Positions 24,461 to 32,858 of a stretch of 64,000 nt of DNA are shown piece after piece. The notes beneath the pieces are model-generated. The model did no database searches. It was not told the origin of the DNA and worked only from the letters and a program-made list of their open reading frames with translations. The DNA lies in contig NZ_JACHJV010000001.1 in the NCBI RefSeq assembly GCF_014203855.1, forward strand, positions 2,542,001 to 2,606,000, read 5' to 3'. Position 1 is the first letter of the stretch; every line of letters starts with the position of its first letter. Origin of the DNA: Kitasatospora kifunensis (lineage in GTDB: Bacteria > Actinomycetota > Actinomycetes > Streptomycetales > Streptomycetaceae). The position numbers were made by a program, and so were the translations under genes.

Positions 24461-26664
24461 GCCCGGCTCCTTCCGGTGCCGCGCAGCGCGGGCTCCAGCG
24501 CGTACAGGTCGGTGTACACGGCCGACTGGGCCGGCACCGGCGGGATGCCGGCGTAGGCGACCGACTTGAGGATCGCGGTGCCGTCCGGGTTGAACTTGGG
24601 CAGGTCGGTCTGCGGGGTGGGCAGCAGCGCCTTGCTCTGGTCGATGTTGCCCTTGTCGTCCACGCCGTACAGCGCCTGGTAGATCCGGCGCACCGCGTCG
24701 CCGGAGCCGCCCGAGCCGGTGCCGCCCTGACTGATCGTCATGACCACCGCGTAGTCCTTGCTGTAGGTGGTCAGCCAGGAGGTGGTCTGCTTGCCGTAGA
24801 CCTCGGCGGTACCGGTCTTGGCGTGCAGCTGGATCTTGTCCTGCGGCCAGCCCGCGCCGGTGAACTTCCAGGCCGCGGTGCCCTCGGTGATGACGCCGGC
24901 GGTGGCCTGGTCGATGTACTGCAGGGTCTTCTCGTCGTCCGGCAGCTTGCCGTCCACGTGCGGGTCGATGTCGCGCACCAGCTGGCCGCTGGGGGTGACG
25001 ACGGCCTTGGCCACGGTGGGGCGGTAGAGCGTGCCGCCGTTGGCGATCGCCGAGTAGATGGTGGCCATCTGGATCGGGGTGACCAGCGTGTCGCCCTGAC
25101 CGATCGCGTAGTTGACCGAGTCACCGGCGCGCAGCACGTTGCCGTCCACGCAGTTCTCGCGGGCGATCTGGGTGGCGTAGTCGGTGCCGCCGCCGGCCGC
25201 CTGCTTGCACCAGGCGTCCTTGTTGGCGTTGAAGAAGTCGGTCTTCCACTGCCGGTCCGGCACCCGGCCCGGGACCTCGGCCGGCAGGTCGATGCCGGTC
25301 TTGGCGCCGAGGCCGAACTGGTGGGCCGTCTTGTAGAACCAGTCGGCGGCGTCGGCCTTGGGCTTGGTACCGCCGTCCTTCATCCACTGGTCGTAGGACA
25401 GGCCGTAGAAGACGGTGTCGCAGGAGATCTCCAGCGCCTTCTCCAGCGAGATGTCACCGGCCTGCTCGCCCTCGAAGTTCTTGAACTCACGGCCGCCGAT
25501 GGTCAGGCTCGCCGGGCACGGGTAGTGGCCGTCGAGCGAGTAGCCGGCCTGCACCGCGGCGCTGGTGGAGACCACCTTGAAGGTCGAGCCGGGTGCCGAC
25601 TGGCCCTGGATGGCCCGGTTGAGCAGCGGGTAGTTGCTGTCCTGACCGGTCAGGTTGGCGTAGTCCTTGGCGGAGATGCCGCCGACCCAGAGGTTGGGGT
25701 CGTAGGTCGGGGCACTGGCCATCGCGATGATCCGCCCGGTGTGCACGTCCATCACTATGGCCGCGCCGGAGTCGGCCACGAAGTTCTTGCTGGTCACCGT
25801 GTCGTAGGTGTTGCGGGCGTCGTTCATCGCCTGCACCAGGTTGTCCTCGACCACCTTCTGCACCCGGGCGTCCAGGCTGGTCACCACGTTGTCGCCGGGC
25901 TGGGCGGGGGTGCTGCCGGCGCTGCCGATCACCCGGCCGAGGTTGTCCACCTCCAGGCGGTCCACACCGGTGCTGCCGCGCAGGTCGTTGTCGTACACCG
26001 ACTCCAGGCCGGCCCGGCCGATCTGGTCGCTGGGCAGGTACTTGTTCTTGCCGCTCTGGTTCGCGGTCTTGGTGACCTCGTCGTCGGTGACCGGCGAGAG
26101 GTAGCCGAGCACCTGGGCCATGTTGGCGCCGTCCGTGCCCGGGTACTGGCGCACGGCGGTGGGCTGGGCGGTGATGCCGGGGAAGTCCTCGCGGCGTTCC
26201 ATTATCTGCATCGCCTGCTGGGTGGTGGCCTGGTCGGTCACCGGGATCGGCTGGTAGGGCGATCCGTTCCAACAGGGCTGCGCGGTCTTGGCGTCGCAGA
26301 GCCTGACCTTGTCCTGGACGTCCTTGGGGTTCATCCCGAGCACCTGGGCCAGCTTGGTCAGCGCCGCCTTGCCGTGGTCCTTCTGCTCCAGCAGCGAGGT
26401 GCGGCTGACCGAGACCACCAGCTTGGTCTGGTTGCCGGCCAGCACCCGGCCGTCGGCGTCCAGGATCTCACCGCGGATCGCCGGTGAGATCACCTCGCGG
26501 ATGTGGTTGTTGGACGCCTGGGCGGTGTAGTGGCTGCCGTTGCGGATCTGCAGGTACCACAGCCGCCCGCCGAGGGTGGCGAGCAGCGAGAGCACCAGGA
26601 TCTGCAGGACGACCAGACGGATCGTCACCCGGCGGGTGCGACCGGTCTCCGGGATGTTGCTCAC
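24457..26664 (-). CDS. mrdA: Penicillin-binding protein 2 (class B transpeptidase)
   Basis: 735-residue cell-wall DD-transpeptidase. A single N-terminal membrane anchor (RLVVLQILVLSLLATLGG, about 16-33) precedes the dimerisation region (RGEILDADGRVLAGNQ). The catalytic domain has SXXK in APGSTFKV (Ser about 359), SCD in EISCDTVFYGL (about 410) and KTG in AKTGTAEV (about 616). It cross-links the glycan strands made by RodA, with which it overlaps by 4 bp. It follows mreD by 64 bp on the same strand. Length is normal for actinobacterial PBP2. Confidence 0.95.
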   Translation of the reverse strand: MSNIPETGRTRRVTIRLVVLQILVLSLLATLGGRLWYLQIRNGSHYTAQASNNHIREVISPAIRGEILDADGRVLAGNQTKLVVSVSRTSLLEQKDHGKAALTKLAQVLGMNPKDVQDKVRLCDAKTAQPCWNGSPYQPIPVTDQATTQQAMQIMERREDFPGITAQPTAVRQYPGTDGANMAQVLGYLSPVTDDEVTKTANQSGKNKYLPSDQIGRAGLESVYDNDLRGSTGVDRLEVDNLGRVIGSAGSTPAQPGDNVVTSLDARVQKVVEDNLVQAMNDARNTYDTVTSKNFVADSGAAIVMDVHTGRIIAMASAPTYDPNLWVGGISAKDYANLTGQDSNYPLLNRAIQGQSAPGSTFKVVSTSAAVQAGYSLDGHYPCPASLTIGGREFKNFEGEQAGDISLEKALEISCDTVFYGLSYDQWMKDGGTKPKADAADWFYKTAHQFGLGAKTGIDLPAEVPGRVPDRQWKTDFFNANKDAWCKQAAGGGTDYATQIARENCVDGNVLRAGDSVNYAIGQGDTLVTPIQMATIYSAIANGGTLYRPTVAKAVVTPSGQLVRDIDPHVDGKLPDDEKTLQYIDQATAGVITEGTAAWKFTGAGWPQDKIQLHAKTGTAEVYGKQTTSWLTTYSKDYAVVMTISQGGTGSGGSGDAVRRIYQALYGVDDKGNIDQSKALLPTPQTDLPKFNPDGTAILKSVAYAGIPPVPAQSAVYTDLYALEPALRGTGRSRA

Positions 26665-26728
26665 CTCGAGGACTCCCCGCTTGAGAGGTGTTCGGTAGTG
26701 GGCCGGCCGACTGTCAGGACGCCGGCTA

Positions 26729-27346
26729 TCAGGACTTGGTCCGGATCTTGCGGCCGCTCGACGGGAGCCCTGAGGACTCCCGGGTGGTGCGGTAGCGGGC
26801 GATGGTGCCGAGCCCCGGCCCGTTCACCTCACCACCCGCCGCCGACGGGTCCGCCCAGCGGGCCAGCAGCATCACGGCGGGCACCACGAAAGGCGCCAGC
26901 AGCAGGTCGTACAGCAGCGCGGTGACCATCAACGAGGGCAGCCCGACGTGCCGGGCCGCGGTGTCGCCGACCAGCGCGCCGACCCCCGCGTACAGCACCG
27001 TGGACACCAGCGCCGCGCCGGCCACCACCACGAGCGGGACCAGCACCGAGCGCGGCCGGCCCGGCTCGGCGCGCAGCAGCCCGGCCGCGTAGCCCATCAG
27101 GCAGAGCACCAGCGCGTAGCGGCCGATCGCGTGGTCGGAGGGCGGCGCCAGGTCGGCCAGCAACCCGGCGGCGAAGCCGGTCAGGCAGCCGCCGGAGGGC
27201 CCGAAGACCAGGCCGAGGCCGACCACCACGAGCAGCAGCAGGTCCGGGGTGGCCCCGGGCAGCTGGAGTCGGCCCAGCACGCTGACCTGGAGCACAAGAG
27301 CGAGCAGGACCAGTACGGCGGAGAGCAGGGCGCGCTTGATGACCAT
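26729..27346 (-). CDS. mreD: Rod shape-determining protein MreD
   Basis: 205-residue membrane protein with about five hydrophobic segments (LLSAVLVLLALVLQVSVLG; DLLLLVVVGLGLVFGPSGG), placed between mreC and mrdA as in other actinobacteria. Part of the MreBCD complex that localises elongation or spore-wall synthesis. The start lies 3 bp after the mreC stop, so coupling is likely. The basic C-terminal tail (RYRTTRESSGLPSSGRKIR) is presumably cytoplasmic. Confidence 0.9.
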   Translation of the reverse strand: MVIKRALLSAVLVLLALVLQVSVLGRLQLPGATPDLLLLVVVGLGLVFGPSGGCLTGFAAGLLADLAPPSDHAIGRYALVLCLMGYAAGLLRAEPGRPRSVLVPLVVVAGAALVSTVLYAGVGALVGDTAARHVGLPSLMVTALLYDLLLAPFVVPAVMLLARWADPSAAGGEVNGPGLGTIARYRTTRESSGLPSSGRKIRTKS

Positions 27347-27349
27347 CGG

Positions 27350-28315
27350 TCAGTTCCCCCCGGTCGGCGAGTCGGACGGCTGCTGCGGCGCGCCGGAGGG
27401 CTGGGGCCCTGGAGCGGCCGGCGGCTGGGTGGGTGCGACCGGGGTCGGGCTCGGCGGGACCGGCGGCAGCACGGCGTCCCTGGGGTCGGTGCGCGGCGGC
27501 ACCACGACCACCCCGACCAGGTCGAGTCGGGTGAACGAGACGAACGGCTGGACCAGCACGGTCTTGGTCAGCTCACCCGGGGTGGCCTGCACCTGGGTGA
27601 CGGTGCCCACCGGCACGCCCGGCACGAACGGTCGCCCGTTCTGCGAGCCGAAGGTGACCAACCGGTCGCCCGGCTTGACCTGTGCCTTGCCGTTGAGCAA
27701 CTGCACCTTCATCGGCCCCTCGCCCTGCCCGGCCGCGAAGCCGATCTCGCCGCTGCCCTCCATCCGGGTGCCGGCGGTGAAACCGGGGTCGGTGGCGAGC
27801 AGCACGGTGGCGGTGGTCGGGGCGACCGTGGTGACCCGGCCGACCAGGCCCTGACCGTTGATCACGGTCATGTCCCGCTGCAGGCCGTCGTCACTGCCGG
27901 CGTCGATGGTGATGGTCCAGGAGAAGCCCTGAGCCGCGCCGATGGCGATCACCTGCGCGGCCTTGATGGTGTATCCGCCGATCCCGGCCGTGTGCAGCAT
28001 GTCGTCCAGCTGCTTGGTCCGCCCGGTCGCGGTGTCCGAGGAGGCCAGCTTCTGGCGCAGCTCGGTGTTCTCGGCGCCGATCTGGTCCAACCGCTGCTGC
28101 TGGGTGCCCGAATCGCGGATCGCCCGCACCGTGCGGGCTATCGGGTCGACGGCCCCCGCGGCACCGCGCTCCACCGGGCCGAACAGGTCGGCGGCGGTGT
28201 GGCGGGCACCGTTCAGCGGGGAGCTCTCGCCGCCTTTGATGTCCACGGTGATCAGCGCGAAGGCTACGGCCACCAGCAGGATGAGCAGCAGTCGGCTCTC
28301 TCGTGTGTCCCTCAC
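27350..28315 (-). CDS. mreC: Rod shape-determining protein MreC
   Basis: 321 residues. The GTG start at 28315 (VRDTRESRLLLILLV) has AGAAGGGG about 13 bases upstream; the longer open frame overlaps mreB and is non-coding. One N-terminal membrane helix, a coiled coil (about 60-105; QQQRLDQIGAENTELRQKLA) and a beta-rich periplasmic-type domain (GLVGRVTTVAPTTATVLLAT) follow. The Pro/Gln/Ser-rich tail is typical of actinobacteria. It bridges MreB, the SEDS-PBP pair and the wall. Confidence 0.93.
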   Translation of the reverse strand: MRDTRESRLLLILLVAVAFALITVDIKGGESSPLNGARHTAADLFGPVERGAAGAVDPIARTVRAIRDSGTQQQRLDQIGAENTELRQKLASSDTATGRTKQLDDMLHTAGIGGYTIKAAQVIAIGAAQGFSWTITIDAGSDDGLQRDMTVINGQGLVGRVTTVAPTTATVLLATDPGFTAGTRMEGSGEIGFAAGQGEGPMKVQLLNGKAQVKPGDRLVTFGSQNGRPFVPGVPVGTVTQVQATPGELTKTVLVQPFVSFTRLDLVGVVVVPPRTDPRDAVLPPVPPSPTPVAPTQPPAAPGPQPSGAPQQPSDSPTGGN

Positions 28316-28361
28316 GGCGACGGGGCTGCCCCTTCTGGATGTGTCGGGTCTGACGGGGGGT

Positions 28362-29399
28362 CTAACGACGCGGCTGCGCGTCCAGTACCTGCTGCAGGGC
28401 CTCGAACTCCTCGACGCAGCGGCCCGAACCGAGCGCCACCGAGTCCAGCGGGTTCTCCGCGATGTGGATCGGCATACCGGTCTCCCGGCGCAGCCGTTCG
28501 TCCAGTCCGCGCAGCAGCGCGCCGCCGCCGGTGAGCACCACGCCACGGTCCATCACATCGCCCGCCAACTCCGGCGGGCACTGGTCCAGGGTGGTCTTGA
28601 CGGCGTCGATGATCGAGTTGACCGGCTCGTCGATCGCCTCGCGGACCTCGGCCGCGGAGATCACCACGGTCTTCGGCAGACCGCTGACCAGGTCGCGGCC
28701 GCGGATCTCCGCGTGCTCGTCCTTCTCGTTCTCCGAGCCCCAGGCCGAGCCGATGCTCATCTTGATCTGCTCGGCGCTGCGCTCACCGAGCAGCAGCGAG
28801 TACTCCTTCTTGATGTGCTGGACGATCGCGTTGTCCAGCTCGTCGCCGGCCACCCGGATCGACTGCGCGGTAACGATGCCGCCCAGCGAGATGACCGCGA
28901 CCTCGGTGGTGCCGCCGCCGATGTCCACCACCATGTTGCCGGTGGCCTCGTGGACCGGCAGGCCCGCGCCGATCGCGGCGGCCATCGGCTCCTCGATGAT
29001 GTGCACCTGGCGGGCACCGGCCAGGTGGCTGGCCTCCACCACGGCACGACGCTCGACGCCGGTGATTCCACTGGGCACGCAGACCACGACCCGCGGCCGG
29101 ACCAGGTAGCGGCGGCGGTGGATCTTCTGGATGAAGTAGCGCAGCATCCGCTGGGTGATCTCGAAGTCGGCGATCACGCCGTCCTTGAGCGGGCGGATGG
29201 CGATGATGTTGCCGGGCGTGCGCCCGATCATCTTCTTCGCCTCGGACCCGACCGCCAGGATGCCACCGGTGTTGGTGTTGACCGCCACGACTGACGGCTC
29301 GTTCAGGACGATCCCCTTGCCCCTGACGTACACCAGCGTGTTGGCAGTGCCGAGGTCGATCGCCAGGTCACGGCCGATGAACGACAGATTGTTGGCCAT
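28362..29399 (-). CDS. mreB: Actin-like protein MreB
   Basis: 345-residue bacterial actin. Nucleotide-binding motifs are complete: phosphate 1 [13 protein letters not shown] (about 10-22), phosphate 2 [15 protein letters not shown] (about 155-169) and the adenosine motif [13 protein letters not shown] (about 295). It assembles membrane-bound filaments; in streptomycetes it is required mainly for spore-wall integrity. First gene of mreB-mreC-mreD-mrdA-rodA on the minus strand. The promoter should lie in the AT-richer region 29400-29703. Confidence 0.96.
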   Translation of the reverse strand: MANNLSFIGRDLAIDLGTANTLVYVRGKGIVLNEPSVVAVNTNTGGILAVGSEAKKMIGRTPGNIIAIRPLKDGVIADFEITQRMLRYFIQKIHRRRYLVRPRVVVCVPSGITGVERRAVVEASHLAGARQVHIIEEPMAAAIGAGLPVHEATGNMVVDIGGGTTEVAVISLGGIVTAQSIRVAGDELDNAIVQHIKKEYSLLLGERSAEQIKMSIGSAWGSENEKDEHAEIRGRDLVSGLPKTVVISAAEVREAIDEPVNSIIDAVKTTLDQCPPELAGDVMDRGVVLTGGGALLRGLDERLRRETGMPIHIAENPLDSVALGSGRCVEEFEALQQVLDAQPRR

Positions 29400-29703
29400 G
29401 GAGTGTGGAACGCCTTCCCGAACTGGATGTCATGGGCAGGGAGTTGAGCCTCACGCGAGGCCCGCACAGCAGCGCGCGCACTGCGCGCGGCGGGCCACTT
29501 GGGCCCGCAGGGTGCCTCCATCGTAGCCACGCCCGGCGAGCTGTTCGGCGGGATGGGCACGGCGTCCATTCTCCGTCGCGGGATCAGTTCTCCACGCATT
29601 GGGACGCCGTGTCGGAGTATTCAGTTCCATATTTGACGATCAAATTCCCACGGTTGGCTGAGCCTGACCGACTCAGCCAACGCGGCACCGTCCCGACGAG
29701 GGG
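29400..29703. other. mreB upstream region
   Basis: 304 bp between ndk and mreB with no gene. It includes an unusually AT-rich patch near 29610-29650 (ATATTTGACGATCAAATTCC), a plausible place for developmental promoters or regulator binding of the mre operon. No exact promoter is claimed. Confidence 0.4.
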
Positions 29704-30117
29704 TCAGGCGTGGGCGGGAAAGAAGATCTTGATCTCGCGCTCGGCCGAGGCCTCCGAATCCGAGGCGTGGATCAGGTTCTCGCGCGTGATCGTCGCGAAG
29801 TCACCACGGATGGTGCCGGGGCCCGCGACCAGCGGGTCGGTGGCGCCGGCCAGCGCGCGCACCCCCGGGATCACGTTCTCGCCCTCGACGATCAGCGCGA
29901 TCGACGGGCCGGAGGTCATGAACTCGAGCAGCGGCTCGTAGAACGGGCGGCCGAGGTGCTCGGCGTAGTGCGTCTCCAGCGTCTCCCGCTCGAAGGTGCG
30001 CAGCTCAAGGGCGGACAGCCGCCAGCCGGCCTTGCGCTCGATCCGGCTGATGATCTCGCCGGCCAGACCACGGCGGACGGCGTCGGGCTTGAGCAGGACG
30101 AGGGTGCGCTGGGTCAC
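29704..30117 (-). CDS. ndk: Nucleoside diphosphate kinase
   Basis: 137 residues, the usual short bacterial form. It transfers the gamma-phosphate between NTPs and NDPs through a phosphohistidine; the active-site His is in [17 protein letters not shown] (about 115). N-terminal [14 protein letters not shown] is the family signature. It is monocistronic or weakly linked to the DUF4233-folC genes upstream, with 118 bp between them. Confidence 0.97.
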   Translation of the reverse strand: MTQRTLVLLKPDAVRRGLAGEIISRIERKAGWRLSALELRTFERETLETHYAEHLGRPFYEPLLEFMTSGPSIALIVEGENVIPGVRALAGATDPLVAGPGTIRGDFATITRENLIHASDSEASAEREIKIFFPAHA

Positions 30118-30235
30118 GGTACGGCTCCATTGGTATGGGGGGACGTCGTAAATATGGTGTATGCCACTGCCCAGAGGTTACCTTGCGTGAACAGCTGGTC
30201 GACCGACTGGCCCTACCGCCCCTGCCGTGCCCCTG

Positions 30236-30604
30236 CTATGCGGCGGCGCCGGCCGCCTGGCGCTCACTCTCGGCCCTGCTGCGCTCGGCCTTGATGACGT
30301 CGACCTTGCGGCCGAAGTGCACCGAGCACCACCACAGGCCGGCGAAGATCACGCCCAGCGCGTACATGGTCGGCAGCAGCAGTCCGGCCGCGATCAGGCC
30401 CAACTGGAGTGCCCAGCCCACCGCCACCGCGCCCGGCCGGGTGATCATGCCGCAGAGCAGCACGCAGAGCAGCACCGCCACCCCGCTGACTCCCCAGATC
30501 ATCGCGGTCGAGACATCCGTCATGCGCATCGCGACCAGGGCCGCGAGGAGCACCACGAAGACCTCGCCGACCAGTGTGGACGAACAGAGCGTACGCATCG
30601 TCAC
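30236..30604 (-). CDS. DUF4233 membrane protein
   Basis: 122 residues with four hydrophobic segments (EVFVVLLAALVAMRM; AMIWGVSGVAVLLCVLLCG; VGWALQLGLIAAGLLLP; YALGVIFAGLWWC) and a charged tail. DUF4233 proteins occur almost exclusively next to folC in actinobacteria; function unknown. The GTG start overlaps the folC stop (GTGA), giving translational coupling; an ATG lies two codons on. Confidence 0.88.
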   Translation of the reverse strand: MTMRTLCSSTLVGEVFVVLLAALVAMRMTDVSTAMIWGVSGVAVLLCVLLCGMITRPGAVAVGWALQLGLIAAGLLLPTMYALGVIFAGLWWCSVHFGRKVDVIKAERSRAESERQAAGAAA

Positions 30605-32001
30605 TTCCTCCCGAGCAGCAGGCGGGCCTCGCCCACGGTGATCACCGAACCGGTGATCAGCACCCCGGAGCCGGTGAGGTCGCCCTCGCCCTCCGCCAGC
30701 GCCACCGCGGCGTCGATCGCGTCGTCCAGCCTGGGCTCGACCTGCACCCGGTCCTCCCCGAAGACGTCCACGGCCTGGGCCGCGAGCTGGTCCACGTGCA
30801 TCGCCCGGTGGGTGGAGTTCTGGGTGATCACCACCTCGGCCATGATCGGCTCGAAGGCCTCCAGCAGGCCGGTGACGTCCTTGTCACCGCTGGTGGCGAT
30901 CACCCCGACCAGGCGGTTGAAGGCGAAGGCCTCGCCGACCGCGGCCGCGGCGACCTGCGCACCGGCCGGGTTGTGCGCGGCGTCCAGCAGGATGGTGGGG
31001 CTGCGCCGGACCACCTCCAGGCGACCGGGCGAACTGACACCGGTGAAGGCATGGCGCACCTTGTCGACGTCCAGCTGCCCCTCGCGGGCCGCGCCGATCC
31101 CGAAGAACGCCTCCACCGCGGCCAGCGCGAGGGCCGCGTTGTGCGCCTGGTGCTCGCCGTGCAGCGGGATGAAGATGTCGCCGTACTCGGCCCCGCCCAG
31201 GCCTCGCAGCGTGATCAGCTGGCCGCCGACCGCGATCTCACGGCTCAGCACCCCGAACTCCAGGCCCTCGCGGGCCACCGTGGCCTCGACCTCGACCGAG
31301 CGCGCCAGGACCGCCTCGGCGGCGTCCAGCGGCTGCTGGGAGACCACGACGAGGGCCTCGGACTTGATGATCCCGGCCTTCTCGGTGGCGATCTCACCGG
31401 TGGTGTTGCCCAGGTAGTTGGTGTGGTCCAGCGAGACCGGGGTGATGACGGCGACGTCCGCGTCGATCACGTTGGTGGCGTCCCAGGTGCCGCCCATGCC
31501 GACCTCGACCACGGCCACGTCCACCGGCGCGTCGGCGAAGGCCGCGTACGCCATGGCGGTGAGCACCTCGAAGAAGGAGAGCGCGACGGGCTGCCGCTCG
31601 TCCACCATCTTGATGTAGGGCTCGATGTCGTTGTAGGTCTCGACGAACTTCTCGACGCTGATCGGCTGCCCGTCCAGGCTGATCCGCTCGGTCACCGACT
31701 CCACGTGCGGGCTGGTGTAGCGCCCGGTGCGCAGCTCGAAGGCGTTCAGCAGCTGCTCGATCATCCGAGCCGTGGAGGTCTTGCCGTTGGTACCGGTGAT
31801 GTGGATGGACGGGTAGGAGCGCTGCGGCTCACCCAGGATGTCCATCAGCGCCGTGATCCGGTCCAGCGAGGGTTCGAGCTTGTTCTCCGGCCAGCGCTTG
31901 GCCAGCTCGGCCTCGACCTCCTGCAGACTGGTCGGCTGGTCGCCGGCCTCCGCGTTGCTGGGACGGCTGGTGTACGGGTTCGGCCCGGCGGTGCTGCTCA
32001 C
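30601..32001 (-). CDS. folC: Folylpolyglutamate / dihydrofolate synthase
   Basis: Mur-ligase-family enzyme of 466 residues adding glutamates to folates, and probably also making dihydrofolate from dihydropteroate. P-loop HITGTNGKTSTARM (about 72), GMGGTWDATNV (about 175) and the C-domain DAAHNPAGAQ (about 345) are intact. The GTG at 32001 is chosen because conserved sequence starts soon after; an upstream GTG-type start (32040) is possible. It is coupled to the DUF4233 gene and lies downstream of a small hypothetical gene and valS, the usual streptomycete order. Confidence 0.93.
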   Translation of the reverse strand: MSSTAGPNPYTSRPSNAEAGDQPTSLQEVEAELAKRWPENKLEPSLDRITALMDILGEPQRSYPSIHITGTNGKTSTARMIEQLLNAFELRTGRYTSPHVESVTERISLDGQPISVEKFVETYNDIEPYIKMVDERQPVALSFFEVLTAMAYAAFADAPVDVAVVEVGMGGTWDATNVIDADVAVITPVSLDHTNYLGNTTGEIATEKAGIIKSEALVVVSQQPLDAAEAVLARSVEVEATVAREGLEFGVLSREIAVGGQLITLRGLGGAEYGDIFIPLHGEHQAHNAALALAAVEAFFGIGAAREGQLDVDKVRHAFTGVSSPGRLEVVRRSPTILLDAAHNPAGAQVAAAAVGEAFAFNRLVGVIATSGDKDVTGLLEAFEPIMAEVVITQNSTHRAMHVDQLAAQAVDVFGEDRVQVEPRLDDAIDAAVALAEGEGDLTGSGVLITGSVITVGEARLLLGRK

Positions 32002-32118
32002 CCGCCCAGTGTACGAGCGCGGCGCCCGCCCGCCCGCCACGGGGCCGCCGGTGCGCCGGTGCGATCAGCCCCCTCGCCCCGCGCGGGCCCACCCCGCGCG
32101 GACGTCCCGGGGTGCGCC

Positions 32119-32625
32119 TCAGACGGCGGCCGGTACCGGGCTCTGCCTCAGGCGCAGCTCGGCGAGCACCTCGTCGACCTCGTCCTCGGGGAGCAGCGGC
32201 AGCATCATCGCGACCGCCTGCAGCAGGCCGCCGAGCAGGAAGGTGGTGTCCGGGGTGGCGGCCACCAGCTGCCGTACGGCGGCCACCTGGCCGCCGCGGA
32301 CCGCCTCGATCAGCCGCGCCGCGTCCGCCGACTCCTCATCCACCAGCACCCCGATCTCCCCCTGCGGGGCCCGGCGGGCCAGTGCGCGCAGCACCTTGTC
32401 ACCGACCTCGGGGGCATAGGCCTTGCGCACCGCCTCGGCCGCGACCCAGGCGAGCAGGGTGACCACCTCGCGTTCGGCCTGGTCGTCCAGTAGCCGGTCC
32501 AGGGCCGCGTCAAAGGCGACCTGATTGCCGTGCCGGAACGCGAGCAACAATGACGCGGCTCGTCCTTTGGCCTCCTCGACCCGCTGCGCAGGAAGTTCGC
32601 CGGCCAACTTGTGCGCTGTCACCAT
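32119..32625 (-). CDS. Conserved actinobacterial protein between valS and folC
   Basis: 168 residues starting at MVTAHKLAGELPAQRVEE, with an AAGGGAAGG ribosome site; 15 further upstream codons are open but unlikely. Entirely alpha-helical in appearance, with armadillo/HEAT-like short helices (AALDRLLDDQAEREVVTLLA; SADAARLIEAVRGGQVAAVR). No membrane segment. It occupies the position between valS and folC where streptomycetes carry a conserved hypothetical. Function unknown. Confidence 0.7.
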   Translation of the reverse strand: MVTAHKLAGELPAQRVEEAKGRAASLLLAFRHGNQVAFDAALDRLLDDQAEREVVTLLAWVAAEAVRKAYAPEVGDKVLRALARRAPQGEIGVLVDEESADAARLIEAVRGGQVAAVRQLVAATPDTTFLLGGLLQAVAMMLPLLPEDEVDEVLAELRLRQSPVPAAV

Positions 32626-32790
32626 GCCCTGCCTTCCCTTCACGAGTGCCCGTACTCGGAACTTCAGCACACCGTATACGGGACGCCTTCGCAGGTCACC
32701 GGACCGGGCCGCAAGAAGTGGCAGAAGAACGGAAAAAGCCGGTCACGGATTAAAGCAATCAGAAATTCCTCGCCCGATTCCAAACCGAAA

Positions 32791-32831
32791 CGCCACTGGC
32801 CGCGCCCCAGTTCGGGGTGCGGCCAGTGGCG
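32791..32831 (-). terminator. valS terminator hairpin
   Basis: A stem of at least 18 bp (CGCCACTGGCCGC with GCGGCCAGTGGCG, plus GCCCC/GGGGT) and a 5-nt loop, ending 28 bp beyond the valS stop on the minus strand. Confidence 0.8.
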
Positions 32832-32858
32832 GTGGTACTGCGCCGGCTCAGGCCTCGG